64,000 bases of DNA from Alteribacter lacisalsi (GCF_003226345.1 NZ_PDOF01000003.1:558001-622000); one strand, 5' to 3'. Shown: positions 18,343 to 27,186, counted from the first letter of the stretch. Notes: generated from the letters alone by a model not told the origin. A program made the numbers and translations.

Positions 18343-20997
18343 ATGACAAGACAACAAACCGTATTCGTGGTCCCTCATTCCCACTGGGACCGCGAATGGT
18401 ACTTTACTGTAGAAGATTCGAACGTCCTTCTTATTGAAAACATGGATCACCTGCTCAATGTTCTGGATGAAGATCCGGACTATCATGCTTACATGTTTGA
18501 TGGGCAGGCATCCGTGATTGATGAATATATCGCCAAGCGTCCGGAGGAAAAAGAGCGCGTCGCCCGGCTCGTAAAAGATAAGCGTCTGTTTATCGGCCCA
18601 TGGTACACTCAGGCCGATACCCTTCTTGTCCACAAGGAGTCTATCATCCGGAATCTACTGTACGGAAGCCGGATTGCCGAGAGCTACGGACATAATATGA
18701 ACATCGGCTATCTGCCGGACATTTTCGGACAGAACGCCTACCTTCCGTCATTTTTCCGGGGCTTCGGCCTTGACTACAGCATCCTTCAGCGCGGGGTATA
18801 CACCGATCAGCTGAAAGGAAGCATGAATTTTCACTGGACCTCACCGGACGGCCTGTCCGTCAAAACCAACAACATGTATTACGGATACGGACCAGGCAAA
18901 TTTCTTTCCGACGATGCGTCATTTTTCCACGACCGGCTCGTGCCGATCCTTGAAAAGCTTGCCGACCTGAACGGCGGTACAGACAACATCCTCCTCCCTT
19001 CAGGAGGCGATCAGGTGCTTGTCCGGGAGCACTTCCCCGAGACTGTACGGAAGCTTAACGAAAAAGATCCGGATCGCCGATACGTGCTCAGCGACTATGA
19101 AACGTTTATGGAAAAGACGTGGGCAGACGGTACATTCGATAATGAAATCAAAGGCGAGCTCCTCGCTTCCCAGAAATCAAGAATTCACAATACGATCCGC
19201 TCCCAGCGGTACGATATCAAACAGCTTAATACGCTTGTTGAGAATAAAATTCTGAATGTACTGGAGCCTCTCTGCGTGATCGGCGAGTCTCTAGGTCTCC
19301 GCTATCCTCAGGCATGGCTCGATGAGATGTGGAAGGAACTCTTTGATGTCCATGCTCATGACTCCATCGGGGGATGCAACTCTGACGACACGAACAGCGA
19401 TATCGTTCACCGTCTGGAAAAGACGGGCCGGATTGCCGACGGGCTTATTAACTTAAAGAAAAAGCAGATCAGTGAAGCGGTCAGCCGGGGTCTTGGAAAA
19501 GAAAATATCGCGACCGTCTATAACTTCCTGCCGAAGCCGTCTGAATCACCTGTCCGCCTTGCGATTTTCACAAAAGAAGAGACTTTCTCCCTTTCTGCAG
19601 CGGACGGGACTGCCCTGACAGCTGAAGTCACGAAACAGACGTATATCAGCGGCGGAACTAAGATTGTGGTCACGGCAGAGGGAGAAAAACAGGTGGAAGA
19701 ACCGGGATATTACCGGAGTGAAGTGCTCGTATCGGGGCTTCATGTGCCCGCAATGGGCTATACAACGGTCATCGTAAATGAGTCTCTTAGTGCTCCTTCA
19801 TCTGATGACAATCACCACGGCAGCACGATAGAAAACGGAACACTGCAGCTTTCGTTTAAAAACGGCAGTATATCCCTCTTGCATAAAGATACAAAAGCGG
19901 AGATTGAAAACCTGCTCAGTTTCGAAAACTGTGCCGATGACGGAGACAGCTATGACTTCTCCCCTCTTGAAGGAGACAGTCCCTATATGATCGAGCGAGC
20001 ATCGCTGATCGGGACTTCCGGCGGCGATCTCGAACAGTCGATGACCATCAAGCACGAGCAGTACGTGCCCGCCTCTCTTGAGGAAAGAAAAAATGGCATG
20101 GAAACAGCCCTGCTGTCGATTCATACGATGTTTACGCTTCGTCATGGTGAATCCTTTGTAAGGGTTTCGCACACCATTGATAATCGGATCTGTGACCATC
20201 GGGTACGGGCCGTCATCGCAACTGACGCAGAAGGTGTGAGCCATAGTTTTGCTGATCATGCGTTCAGCCTTATCGAACGGCCGATCGAAAATCCTTATCT
20301 GGACGGCTGGAAAGAAAACGGCTTTGCCGAAGCTCCTGTGCCAATCTATCCCCTGGAAAACACTGCAGGCGTGAAAGATGCCGGCAGGACCGCCGCCGTC
20401 ATAACGAAGGGCTTGAAGGAATATCAGGTTCTGCCTGAATCAGGGGCGATTGCCCTGACGCTTTTCAGAAGTGTAGGTCTTCTTGGAAAAGACAATCTTA
20501 CCTGGCGTCCGGGCCGTGCATCAGGGATCAACAACAAGGTTGTCCGTACACCGGATGCCCAGATGCAGAAGACGATGACTTTTGACTATGCCATCGTTCT
20601 TGAGAAGCCGGACTGCTCCCCTGAATCAGTTTTCGACTTGAAGAACCAATATCTGGAGCGGTACGATTCTTACCAAAAGCAATCACTCAATACCTTTGAA
20701 GAGCGGCTGGAGCGTTTTGAGATTCCTTATCCGGTTCAGACACTGCCGTCAGACTACTCTCTTTTTGCCCTTAACGGCGATGGAGTGCAGATGAGTATGT
20801 GCAAACGATCCCACGACCAGGACGGTACTGTCATCCGCCTGTTCAACCCTTCCGGTTCAGAAAAAACAGCCACCTTTGAAGGGACGTTCAGCCGGATCAC
20901 CTTCTGCAGCCTGAACGAAAAAGAAGAGAAACCTGCGGACCCGGAACAAATTCCGGTACCGGCAAGAGGATATGTCACGCTGAAACTGCAACAGTAA
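18343..20997 (+). CDS. mngB: GH38 alpha-mannosidase, MngB-like mannosylglycerate hydrolase
   Basis: The 884-residue cytoplasmic enzyme belongs to GH38. It has the zinc-binding HSHWDREWYF motif near residue 13, the nucleophile and zinc-ligand aspartate in GYLPDIFGQ near residue 125, and the distal zinc histidine in HAHDSIGGCNSDD. The C-terminal half is the usual GH38 beta-domain. The length is close to E. coli MngB, which splits 6-phosphomannosyl-glycerate into mannose-6-phosphate and glycerate. The gene directly follows the MngA-like PTS gene and probably shares its transcript. AGGAGG precedes the ATG at 18343. Mannose-6-phosphate isomerase is not in this window. Activity on other phospho-alpha-mannosides is possible. 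Confidence 0.88.
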   Translation: MTRQQTVFVVPHSHWDREWYFTVEDSNVLLIENMDHLLNVLDEDPDYHAYMFDGQASVIDEYIAKRPEEKERVARLVKDKRLFIGPWYTQADTLLVHKESIIRNLLYGSRIAESYGHNMNIGYLPDIFGQNAYLPSFFRGFGLDYSILQRGVYTDQLKGSMNFHWTSPDGLSVKTNNMYYGYGPGKFLSDDASFFHDRLVPILEKLADLNGGTDNILLPSGGDQVLVREHFPETVRKLNEKDPDRRYVLSDYETFMEKTWADGTFDNEIKGELLASQKSRIHNTIRSQRYDIKQLNTLVENKILNVLEPLCVIGESLGLRYPQAWLDEMWKELFDVHAHDSIGGCNSDDTNSDIVHRLEKTGRIADGLINLKKKQISEAVSRGLGKENIATVYNFLPKPSESPVRLAIFTKEETFSLSAADGTALTAEVTKQTYISGGTKIVVTAEGEKQVEEPGYYRSEVLVSGLHVPAMGYTTVIVNESLSAPSSDDNHHGSTIENGTLQLSFKNGSISLLHKDTKAEIENLLSFENCADDGDSYDFSPLEGDSPYMIERASLIGTSGGDLEQSMTIKHEQYVPASLEERKNGMETALLSIHTMFTLRHGESFVRVSHTIDNRICDHRVRAVIATDAEGVSHSFADHAFSLIERPIENPYLDGWKENGFAEAPVPIYPLENTAGVKDAGRTAAVITKGLKEYQVLPESGAIALTLFRSVGLLGKDNLTWRPGRASGINNKVVRTPDAQMQKTMTFDYAIVLEKPDCSPESVFDLKNQYLERYDSYQKQSLNTFEERLERFEIPYPVQTLPSDYSLFALNGDGVQMSMCKRSHDQDGTVIRLFNPSGSEKTATFEGTFSRITFCSLNEKEEKPADPEQIPVPARGYVTLKLQQ

Positions 20998-21069
20998 CAC
21001 AGAGAAACGAGTCTGGGACAGAAGAACAGTGTTAAGGTGAAAACCGGAACAAAACGCTATAGAGCGGAT

Positions 21070-21171
21070 GAAATATACGCTGACTCTGCGGGAAGAAAAG
21101 CGCAGGTGAGATTCCGCAGGGCGAAGCCCGCGGAGGCTCAGCCGCTTCCCGCGGAAAGCAGCGTATATTTC
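21070..21171. repeat. Dispersed GC-rich element with perfect 13-bp terminal inverted repeats
   Basis: GAAATATACGCTG at 21070-21082 is the exact inverse complement of CAGCGTATATTTC at 21159-21171. The interior holds CTGCGGGAA, CCGCAGGGC, GCCCGCGGAGG and CCCGCGGAAAGC, which pair among themselves. The element sits between mngB and the GH13 gene and could fold as one long hairpin in RNA. Related blocks occur elsewhere in the window. Confidence 0.75.
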
Positions 21172-21332
21172 AGGAGCGGTTATTTGCCCTGCACGCAATT
21201 TGTTCGGTTTTTCATCATGAGATACACTTCTGCCCCAGCCCCTTCTCTCTTTTTTCAAAACGTGCCACTTTGAATCTGATTGATTGCTCATTTATTAACA
21301 AGAGCGTTTGTGCTCAGAAAAGGATGATCACC

Positions 21333-23024
21333 GTGAATAAACAGCAGCTGCTTAAAAAAGCCCAGGAAAAACTCGAGTTCATCTACGGGGATGAGTATAA
21401 AGATTCGTATGCCAATGAGCTCGCCGCCCTCGTGGCAGCCTGGGAGAAAAAACAGTGGGAACAGCCCCGCCCCCTTTCCGAGCGTAATGTGTACATGATT
21501 ACTTACGGGGACAGCATTTATGAAGAAGAAAAGCCAACCCTTGAAACCCTTCATAAATTCCTGAAAAACAAAATCGGCGATACGGTAACCGATGTACACC
21601 TGCTTCCGATGTTTCCCTACACGTCCGACGATGGCTTTTCTGTAACGGATTACCGTGAAATCAATCCGGAGCTCGGAAACTGGGGGCACATTGAATCCCT
21701 TTCAGAAGACTACCGTCTCATGTTCGACTTTGTGGCCAACCACATCTCCAAATCAAGCGAGTGGTTTCAGGGCTATCTGAATGACCACCCGAAGTACCGT
21801 CACTATTTCATCCCGAAGGACGACAGCTTTGATACGAGCCAGGTGGTCCGCCCCCGCACCTCACCCCTTTATCACGAATACGCGGGGAAAAACGGAGCGA
21901 AAACAGCCTGGACCACTTTCAGTGAAGACCAGGTGGACGTAAACGTGCGCCACTTCCCGGTCCTTCTCGACCTGACGGACATTCTCCTGGAGTACGCTAA
22001 TAAGGGCGGGACCAGCATCCGTCTCGATGCGATCGGGTTTCTCTGGAAACGCTCCGGTACGACGAGCATTCACCTTCCGGAAACCCACGCCATTATTGAG
22101 CTGTGGCATCTGATTCTCGACTACTTCAAGGAAGGCACCCAGATCATTACCGAAACAAACGTGCCTCATAAGGAAAACATCAGCTACTTCGGCGACGGTG
22201 AAAACGAAGCCCATCAGGTGTACCAGTTTTCCCTGCCGCCGCTGGTGCTTTACACGCTCACTACCCATGACAGCACAAAGCTGACCGACTGGGCGAAAAC
22301 GATTGAAAAAATCAGTGACGAAGCCACCTACTTCAACTTTCTTGCCAGTCACGACGGCATCGGCATGCGCCCGACTGAAGGCATTCTGACAGAGGACGAA
22401 AAGCAGCTTCTCGTAAATAAAGTTGAGGAAAACGGCGGCCGGGTGTCGTATAAGAGCAATCCTGACGGCACACAGTCTGTGTATGAACTGAACATCAACT
22501 ATTCCGAAGCACTCGTGAACAAGAGCGAAAACGAAACGGATGAGGACGCAGTCCGGAAAATGCTGACGGCACACTCTGTACTCACGTCATTTATGGGCGT
22601 ACCGGCCATTTACTACCACTCCCTGCTCGGGTCAAAGAATGACTATGAAGGTCTTGAATCCTCCGGGATCAACCGCCGGATTAACCGGCAGAAGCTCGAG
22701 TACAGCCGGATTGCAGACGAGCTTGAGACGAGCGAATACCGCCGTGCCATTTTTGCAGGCATGAAGGAACTCGTAAGCACCCGCCAGGCAGAGCCCGCTT
22801 TCTCACCCTATGCAGAGCAGACGGTCCTCGATCTCGGTTCCGCCGTTTTTGCCCTTGAACGCCATAACCGTGAAACGGGCGACACGGTTTTCGCCGTGGC
22901 CAACGTAACCAACGAAACCGCCACAGTCGAACTTCCTGCATCTGGCACAAATCTGTTTACCGGTGAAAAGACAGACCGCGAGATTACCCTGGCTCCCTAC
23001 AGCTACGCCTGGGTGAAAAAATAA
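21333..23024 (+). CDS. GH13_18 glycoside phosphorylase, likely glucosylglycerate phosphorylase
   Basis: The 563-residue (beta/alpha)8 enzyme belongs to the sucrose-phosphorylase subfamily GH13_18. The nucleophile region reads IRLDAIGFLWKRSGTTSIHL, the acid/base region TETNVPHKENISYFGDG, and the late aspartate region ASHDGIGMRPTEG. These enzymes use phosphate to release glucose-1-phosphate. The subfamily includes sucrose, sucrose-6'-phosphate, glucosylglycerol and glucosylglycerate phosphorylases. The segment after the nucleophile (SGTTSIHLPETH) and the nearby glycerate kinase favour glucosylglycerate, as for YcjM-type enzymes. I chose the GTG at 21333 because AAAGGA lies eight bases upstream. 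Sucrose phosphorylase remains an alternative, since a sucrose operon also lies in this window. Confidence 0.82.
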   Translation: MNKQQLLKKAQEKLEFIYGDEYKDSYANELAALVAAWEKKQWEQPRPLSERNVYMITYGDSIYEEEKPTLETLHKFLKNKIGDTVTDVHLLPMFPYTSDDGFSVTDYREINPELGNWGHIESLSEDYRLMFDFVANHISKSSEWFQGYLNDHPKYRHYFIPKDDSFDTSQVVRPRTSPLYHEYAGKNGAKTAWTTFSEDQVDVNVRHFPVLLDLTDILLEYANKGGTSIRLDAIGFLWKRSGTTSIHLPETHAIIELWHLILDYFKEGTQIITETNVPHKENISYFGDGENEAHQVYQFSLPPLVLYTLTTHDSTKLTDWAKTIEKISDEATYFNFLASHDGIGMRPTEGILTEDEKQLLVNKVEENGGRVSYKSNPDGTQSVYELNINYSEALVNKSENETDEDAVRKMLTAHSVLTSFMGVPAIYYHSLLGSKNDYEGLESSGINRRINRQKLEYSRIADELETSEYRRAIFAGMKELVSTRQAEPAFSPYAEQTVLDLGSAVFALERHNRETGDTVFAVANVTNETATVELPASGTNLFTGEKTDREITLAPYSYAWVKK

Positions 23025-23043
23025 CCGCTTGTCATTTTCTCTC

Positions 23044-23155
23044 TAAATGAGCGAAAAGGCGGCGACTCCTGTGGGAAATGCATCAACTGAAGACCCCGAA
23101 AAGGCGATTTTCCCCGAGGTTGAAGTGATGCCCTCGGAAAGCGTACGCCGGCAGT
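23044..23155. repeat. Copy of the GC-rich dispersed intergenic element
   Basis: GCGACTCCTGTGGGAAA begins the element and CCCTCGGAAAGCGTACGCC ends it, with GAAGACCCCG in the middle. The ends GGCG-GCGAC and GTACGCC are only partly complementary, so this copy is more diverged than that at 21070-21171. Confidence 0.6.
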
Positions 23156-23249
23156 GAATTGGTCTAAGCAGTAAAGTAAAAGATATCTAATGCCTCAGAA
23201 GGATTTCCTTTTGAGGCGTTTGGTTTACTCTCGACAGGAGTGAAGCAGT

Positions 23250-23402
23250 ATGAAAACAGTTCTCTCACCCATAGCCGCACAGCGGAATGTCGAAGAAACA
23301 GAAGCAGTGATCGGGAAAAACATCAATATGATGGATGCATACGGTCACATCATCACAGGAATGGTGATGGACTTTGTATGCCCTTGCTGCGCTCAATATT
23401 GA
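23250..23402 (+). CDS. Putative 50-residue small protein ending in a CPCC motif
   Basis: A 50-codon frame begins with ATG at 23250, preceded by ACAGGAGTGAAGCAGT, a good Shine-Dalgarno site at normal spacing. The peptide opens MKTVLSPIAAQRNVEE, has a central INMMDAYGHIITG, and ends VCPCCAQY, with three cysteines in the last eight residues. It lies between the phosphorylase and glycerate kinase genes, about 20 bases before the extended -10 promoter of the latter. I do not recognise it. It could be a true small protein (metal-binding, redox or secreted peptide precursor) or the truncated start of a lost gene. Codon use looks ordinary for this genome. Confidence 0.42.
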   Translation: MKTVLSPIAAQRNVEETEAVIGKNINMMDAYGHIITGMVMDFVCPCCAQY

Positions 23403-23421
23403 AAATACGATGGACGGCATT

Positions 23422-23430
23422 TGTTATAAT
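23422..23430 (+). promoter_or_regulatory. Extended -10 promoter before glycerate kinase
   Basis: TGTTATAAT is a perfect extended -10 box (TGnTATAAT). No clear -35 hexamer lies 17 bases upstream, as is usual for extended -10 promoters. It would allow glycerate kinase to be transcribed separately from the mng genes. Confidence 0.5.
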
Positions 23431-23515
23431 AATGTATGCGTTTTGAGGCAACGTATAAGATTAGTAATCAATAAGCTTTAACGTTTAAACAAATAATGAA
23501 ACGGACGTGAATACG

Positions 23516-24652
23516 ATGAACATTTTCATTGCTCCGGACTCTTTTAAAGGTTCGATCTCCAGTACAGATGCTGCACGTATTATTGAAAACGCTGTTACAA
23601 CATCCGGTAGAAATGTCGCAGCACGGACGTTTCCAATGGCGGACGGTGGTGAAGGCACAGTTGATGCAATTCTGCTCAGTACAGGCGGAAAACGAATCGT
23701 ACGTGAGGTGCATGATCCCCTGGGCCGATTGATGAAAGCCGCTTTCGGCTGGATCCCGGAAGCGAAAACGGCGGTAATTGAAACCGCTGCCGCATCAGGC
23801 CTGCCCCTTCTTACGCCATTTGAACTTGATCCCTTTGCCTGCTCTACATACGGTACAGGCGAATTGATCCGCGAAGCACTTGATCTTGGCGCGGAAACGA
23901 TTATTCTTGGTCTCGGCGGAAGCGCTACCGTAGATGCAGGAACCGGGCTTTTTGAAGCACTCGGTGTGCAGTTTACCGGCCGAAACGAAAAGCCGCTCAG
24001 GCATCCCGGCGGCAGACTGATTGAGATTGCGGGTATTGATACTTCCGGCATGGATCAGAGGCTCAGGGACGTGAAAGTGGTTGTGGCTTCGGATGTGACT
24101 AACCCTCTTTTAGGTAAAAACGGCGCGGTTCATGTGTTCGGCCCGCAAAAAGGCGTCACCCCGGATCTTCTGGAACCGATGGAACAGGGAATGACTCATT
24201 TTGCTTCTGTCATTACCGAACAAACCGGAAAAGATGAAACGGCAACACCTGGGAGCGGTGCTGCAGGGGGCATCGGATTTCTGCTTCATTCCCTGCTTGA
24301 TGTAGTCTTTCGTCCAGGAATAGATCTCGTTATGGAAACGTCCGGATTTACGAACGCCCTGCCTGAAGCAGACCTCGTGATTACCGGTGAAGGACGGGTC
24401 GACGGCCAGTCTCTGTTCGGAAAGGTACCTGCCGGCATCGGGCGGCTTGCCATGAAGCACAGCATTCCCGTCGCTGCTCTCGCCGGATCGATTGGAGAAG
24501 GCACTGATGCACTAGCTGAACACGGAGTGACAGTCGTTCATCCGATTACTAAAGGCCCCGCCACACTTGAAGAAGCGATGGCAGACGCTGAAGCACTCTT
24601 ATACGAAGCCGCAGTGCGGCTGATCAGAACCATCCAGTTGATGGAAAAATAA
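23516..24652 (+). CDS. glxK: Glycerate kinase (GarK/GlxK family)
   Basis: The 378-residue protein is colinear with bacterial glycerate 2-kinases. It has the N-terminal IAPDSFKGSISSTDAA block, the conserved ADGGEGTVDA motif, a central LGLGGSATVDAGTG, and the C-terminal ITGEGRVDGQSLFGK. It converts glycerate to 2-phosphoglycerate, which enters lower glycolysis. It completes the island: GH38 and GH13_18 action on mannosyl- and glucosylglycerate both leave glycerate. The start is the ATG at 23516, since the family begins directly with this motif; the ribosome site (CGGACG) is modest. A terminator follows at 24754. Whether the product is 2- or 3-phosphoglycerate is inferred from the family. Confidence 0.92.
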   Translation: MNIFIAPDSFKGSISSTDAARIIENAVTTSGRNVAARTFPMADGGEGTVDAILLSTGGKRIVREVHDPLGRLMKAAFGWIPEAKTAVIETAAASGLPLLTPFELDPFACSTYGTGELIREALDLGAETIILGLGGSATVDAGTGLFEALGVQFTGRNEKPLRHPGGRLIEIAGIDTSGMDQRLRDVKVVVASDVTNPLLGKNGAVHVFGPQKGVTPDLLEPMEQGMTHFASVITEQTGKDETATPGSGAAGGIGFLLHSLLDVVFRPGIDLVMETSGFTNALPEADLVITGEGRVDGQSLFGKVPAGIGRLAMKHSIPVAALAGSIGEGTDALAEHGVTVVHPITKGPATLEEAMADAEALLYEAAVRLIRTIQLMEK

Positions 24653-24753
24653 AAAAGGCTTTCTTTTATTTCGCTGCAGGCGGAAGCTTTCCGCTTAATA
24701 ACTTATCCTCAGGCTGGAAGGCGTCGTTTTTAAGCGAAGAAAGATAAATAAAC

Positions 24754-24787
24754 AGGTGTTCCGATTTTTTATGGAGCACCTTTTTTG
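24754..24787 (+). terminator. Intrinsic terminator after glycerate kinase
   Basis: AGGTGTTCC pairs with GGAGCACCT (one G-U pair) and is followed by six T residues. Confidence 0.75.
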
Positions 24788-24848
24788 TGCCTTTAGATGG
24801 AACTTTTTCTCATTTTTGCCGTCTTAATCAAAAAGAGGTGGTGTCCTG

Positions 24849-25343
24849 ATGAAGCTTACGTTAATAATTTTGACCCTGATCATCCTTGTCACGGCAGCCG
24901 GATGCTCAGCAGATATCCAGCACTCCGAGGGCGCTGCACAGGATTCCGGTGAAACAGGCGAGGAGGAAATACAATGGTGCAACCCTCCTCCCATCCAGGT
25001 AACGGCGGGTGAGGAAAGAATCGAAACGCTGAAGGGCTCTCAGAAGTGGAAGGTCGAGCATGACAATGGTGAGATTTCGTATTCAGAAGCAGACACTGCT
25101 CCTCCATCCACGGTTCCGGAATTTAAATACCCTCAAAACGTATCCTCCGATGCCGAGGTGACGGTTGAATTCCCCGCACCGCCTATTTCCTATCAGATCT
25201 TTGAATGGGACGAAGAAGATAACGTGATTGACAGGTTCGATGACCTGTCGCTGGCCGGACAGGAAGGGTTAAAAATCTATGAAATCCGCGCCAGATGGGA
25301 GCAGGGAATCGTCAGTTACGTGATGTATCTGGATGTTCGTTAA
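24849..25343 (+). CDS. Small lipoprotein, unknown function
   Basis: The 164-residue product begins with a hydrophobic signal ending in the lipobox VTAAGC, so it is predicted to be an exported lipoprotein. The mature part starts with an acidic, Gly/Glu/Ser-rich spacer followed by a compact domain. That domain carries CNPPP near residue 48, which recalls surface-exposed domains but is not one I can name. AGAGGTGG upstream supports the ATG at 24849. A weak hairpin (GAGGGGTAT/ATACCCTC) follows the stop. It is not clearly linked to the glycerate island. Confidence 0.72.
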   Translation: MKLTLIILTLIILVTAAGCSADIQHSEGAAQDSGETGEEEIQWCNPPPIQVTAGEERIETLKGSQKWKVEHDNGEISYSEADTAPPSTVPEFKYPQNVSSDAEVTVEFPAPPISYQIFEWDEEDNVIDRFDDLSLAGQEGLKIYEIRARWEQGIVSYVMYLDVR

Positions 25344-25440
25344 CGAGGGGTATCCTTAAATACCCTCCTTTCTCTTAAAATCGATTGCCGAACTCTGAAA
25401 CTCGCTCTGTTCTGTACTCTGAATCGGTGCGTGCCGGGAG

Positions 25441-25534
25441 ATATCGACCTTCGCACGCAACTTATCGACCTTATTTCAGATATATCAACCTTATAACTCA
25501 ACATATCGACGAAGCGACACCATTCGACACGACC
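25441..25534. repeat. 21-bp-period intergenic repeat, copy 2 (four units)
   Basis: Units start at 25441, 25462, 25482 and 25503. The spacings 21, 20 and 21 equal those between units 2 to 5 of the copy at 15165-15281. Shared features include the CTTATTTCAG interval and the terminal ATATCGACGAAGCGACAC. A run of nine C residues follows near 25550. Confidence 0.8.
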
Positions 25535-25572
25535 AGGTTCACATACAATCCCCCCCCCTACTCCACTGCATC

Positions 25573-25612
25573 AAGAAAGAGCCCCCTCAAGCAAGGGGCT
25601 CTCCTTTCTTTT
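25573..25612. terminator. Bidirectional intrinsic terminator
   Basis: AGAGCCCC pairs with GGGGCTCT. T-rich sequence follows on the + strand and A-rich (U on the minus transcript) precedes, so it can end both the lipoprotein transcript and the convergent serine-hydrolase transcript. Confidence 0.78.
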
Positions 25613-25619
25613 GCACCAT

Positions 25620-27062
25620 TCACCCTCTGTAAACGGAAGGTTCGTTTTTTTCTGCTCCGGTCATGACTTTCGGAAACTGGCGGTAGTGGTAAGCCACCTG
25701 TGACACCTGGCCGGATGCGTCCCTGATAAATCGGACGTATTCGGTCTGTTCACCGCGTTTTGCAAGAAACAGATCTTTTTCCACACAGAGGAGATCTACT
25801 TCTCTTCCGTTCGTAGTTCCTCTCAAATCTTCTCCATCGGCAAATACCTTCAGACTCATGCCTTCCATAGACTCGTAGATGCCGGTGTAATCGGCCAGTT
25901 CCTCTTCTGTGAGTGTGCAGGCACTTTCAAGGGGATGAACCTGTGCATTGAGGTCTCTTCTGCCAGCTTGATTTAAAGCGGCATTCATGATGGCAGACAC
26001 CGGCACACCGGCAAGATTTGAGAGGACAACCCCGCTCTGTTTTTTCTCCGGAATCATGGACAATTGGGAACTGATGGCCTTCAGACTTCCCCCGTGCTCG
26101 ACCAGTTTATGCCCAAAGTAATCCGGCGTAATAAAGAATCCGTAGCCGTAAAACCGTCCCGGTTCAATTTCAACAAACGGTGTCATCATCTCATTTAAGC
26201 TTTCCTCAGATACAATCTTCCTGTCCTGAACCTTTCCATTTTCCAGATAAATGCCGGAGTAAATGAGCAGATCCGATACTGTTGATTTCAGGTAGCCCGC
26301 CGCCCGCATCGCAGGTGCATCCCACCATACCGGTGACGCATAGACGCGGGATTCACTCTCTTCTTTTTTTGCATAAAGTTCCGTCACGTTATCCAGTCCC
26401 TGAACTTCCTCTTCCGTGAAAAACGTCCTTGTCATGCCGGCAGGTTCGAGAATGTGTTCTTTAACATACCGCTCATACGGTTTTCCGGACACACTTTCAA
26501 TGACCGCCCCGAGAATGGCGTAACCGTCATTGGAGTAACTGAAAGCTGTTCCCGGTTTACCGAGAAGAGTGACTTCCTTTTCTGTGATCGCATCGATCAG
26601 ATGCCGGTAGTCATCCACCGGCTCACGGTCGGTTTCTTTAATCTCAATGCCCGGATAGTCATTGGCGTCAGGATCGTTTTTAAATGAGCGGATGCTGGCA
26701 TAGACCAAGGTTGGAAGAGGCGGAAGTCCTGAGGTATGGGTCATCAGATGATGGAGGGTAATCTCTTCGGAACCGGAGCACACCCGAGCAAAATCAGGTA
26801 TGTAGCGGATCACCGGATCATGCATGTCCAGTTTGCCTTCGTCTTTCAGCTGCATGACTGCAAGGCACGTGAATGATTTCGTAATCGAGGCAATGCCAAA
26901 GACGGTGTCCATTGTTACAGGCAGGTTTTCCGACTGGTTTCTGAACCCGTAGCCACGCTCGTAAAGCCGTGCCTTCCCTTCTTTCAGTCCCACAGCGACG
27001 CCCGGCACCCCTTCCTCTGTTTTGATTTTTTCCACGTAGTTGTCAAAATCGGTCATCTTCAT
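25620..27062 (-). CDS. Serine hydrolase, beta-lactamase (class C/PBP-like) family
   Basis: The 480-residue protein belongs to the PF00144 serine beta-lactamase-like group. The nucleophile motif SITKS (SxxK) lies near residue 59, the second motif YSN in FSYSNDGYAILG near residue 160, and a KTG-equivalent HGG late in the catalytic domain. About 100 C-terminal residues form an extra domain often seen in such esterases or peptidases. No signal peptide is visible, so it should act in the cytoplasm. GGAGGAGGACGAG upstream selects the ATG at 27062. It could hydrolyse esters, D-peptides or small amides; true beta-lactamase activity is unlikely without export. It is divergent from the zinc-responsive genes. 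Confidence 0.82.
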   Translation of the reverse strand: MKMTDFDNYVEKIKTEEGVPGVAVGLKEGKARLYERGYGFRNQSENLPVTMDTVFGIASITKSFTCLAVMQLKDEGKLDMHDPVIRYIPDFARVCSGSEEITLHHLMTHTSGLPPLPTLVYASIRSFKNDPDANDYPGIEIKETDREPVDDYRHLIDAITEKEVTLLGKPGTAFSYSNDGYAILGAVIESVSGKPYERYVKEHILEPAGMTRTFFTEEEVQGLDNVTELYAKKEESESRVYASPVWWDAPAMRAAGYLKSTVSDLLIYSGIYLENGKVQDRKIVSEESLNEMMTPFVEIEPGRFYGYGFFITPDYFGHKLVEHGGSLKAISSQLSMIPEKKQSGVVLSNLAGVPVSAIMNAALNQAGRRDLNAQVHPLESACTLTEEELADYTGIYESMEGMSLKVFADGEDLRGTTNGREVDLLCVEKDLFLAKRGEQTEYVRFIRDASGQVSQVAYHYRQFPKVMTGAEKNEPSVYRG

Positions 27063-27186
27063 TTGCTCGTCCTCCTCCGTTAAGTGTATAATCCTTCCTT
27101 TCTTGTCCTGTTTCCCCTTTTCCTCCGTGTACACACAGGAAGTTGGAAAAACCTCTTGCCTTCACAAGAAAAATTGTCTACACTAT

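Noticed and set aside
17617-18633. 338-codon minus-strand frame opposite mngA and mngB
   Set aside because: It is antisense to two strongly supported genes, lacks family motifs and arises from their codon bias.
21861-22574. 237-codon minus-strand frame within the GH13_18 gene
   Set aside because: It is antisense to catalytic motifs of a confident enzyme gene and has no own initiation signal.
25344-25375. Strong terminator after the small lipoprotein gene
   Set aside because: The GAGGGGTAT/ATACCCTC pairing is imperfect and lacks a T-run; the bidirectional hairpin at 25573 is the better terminator.
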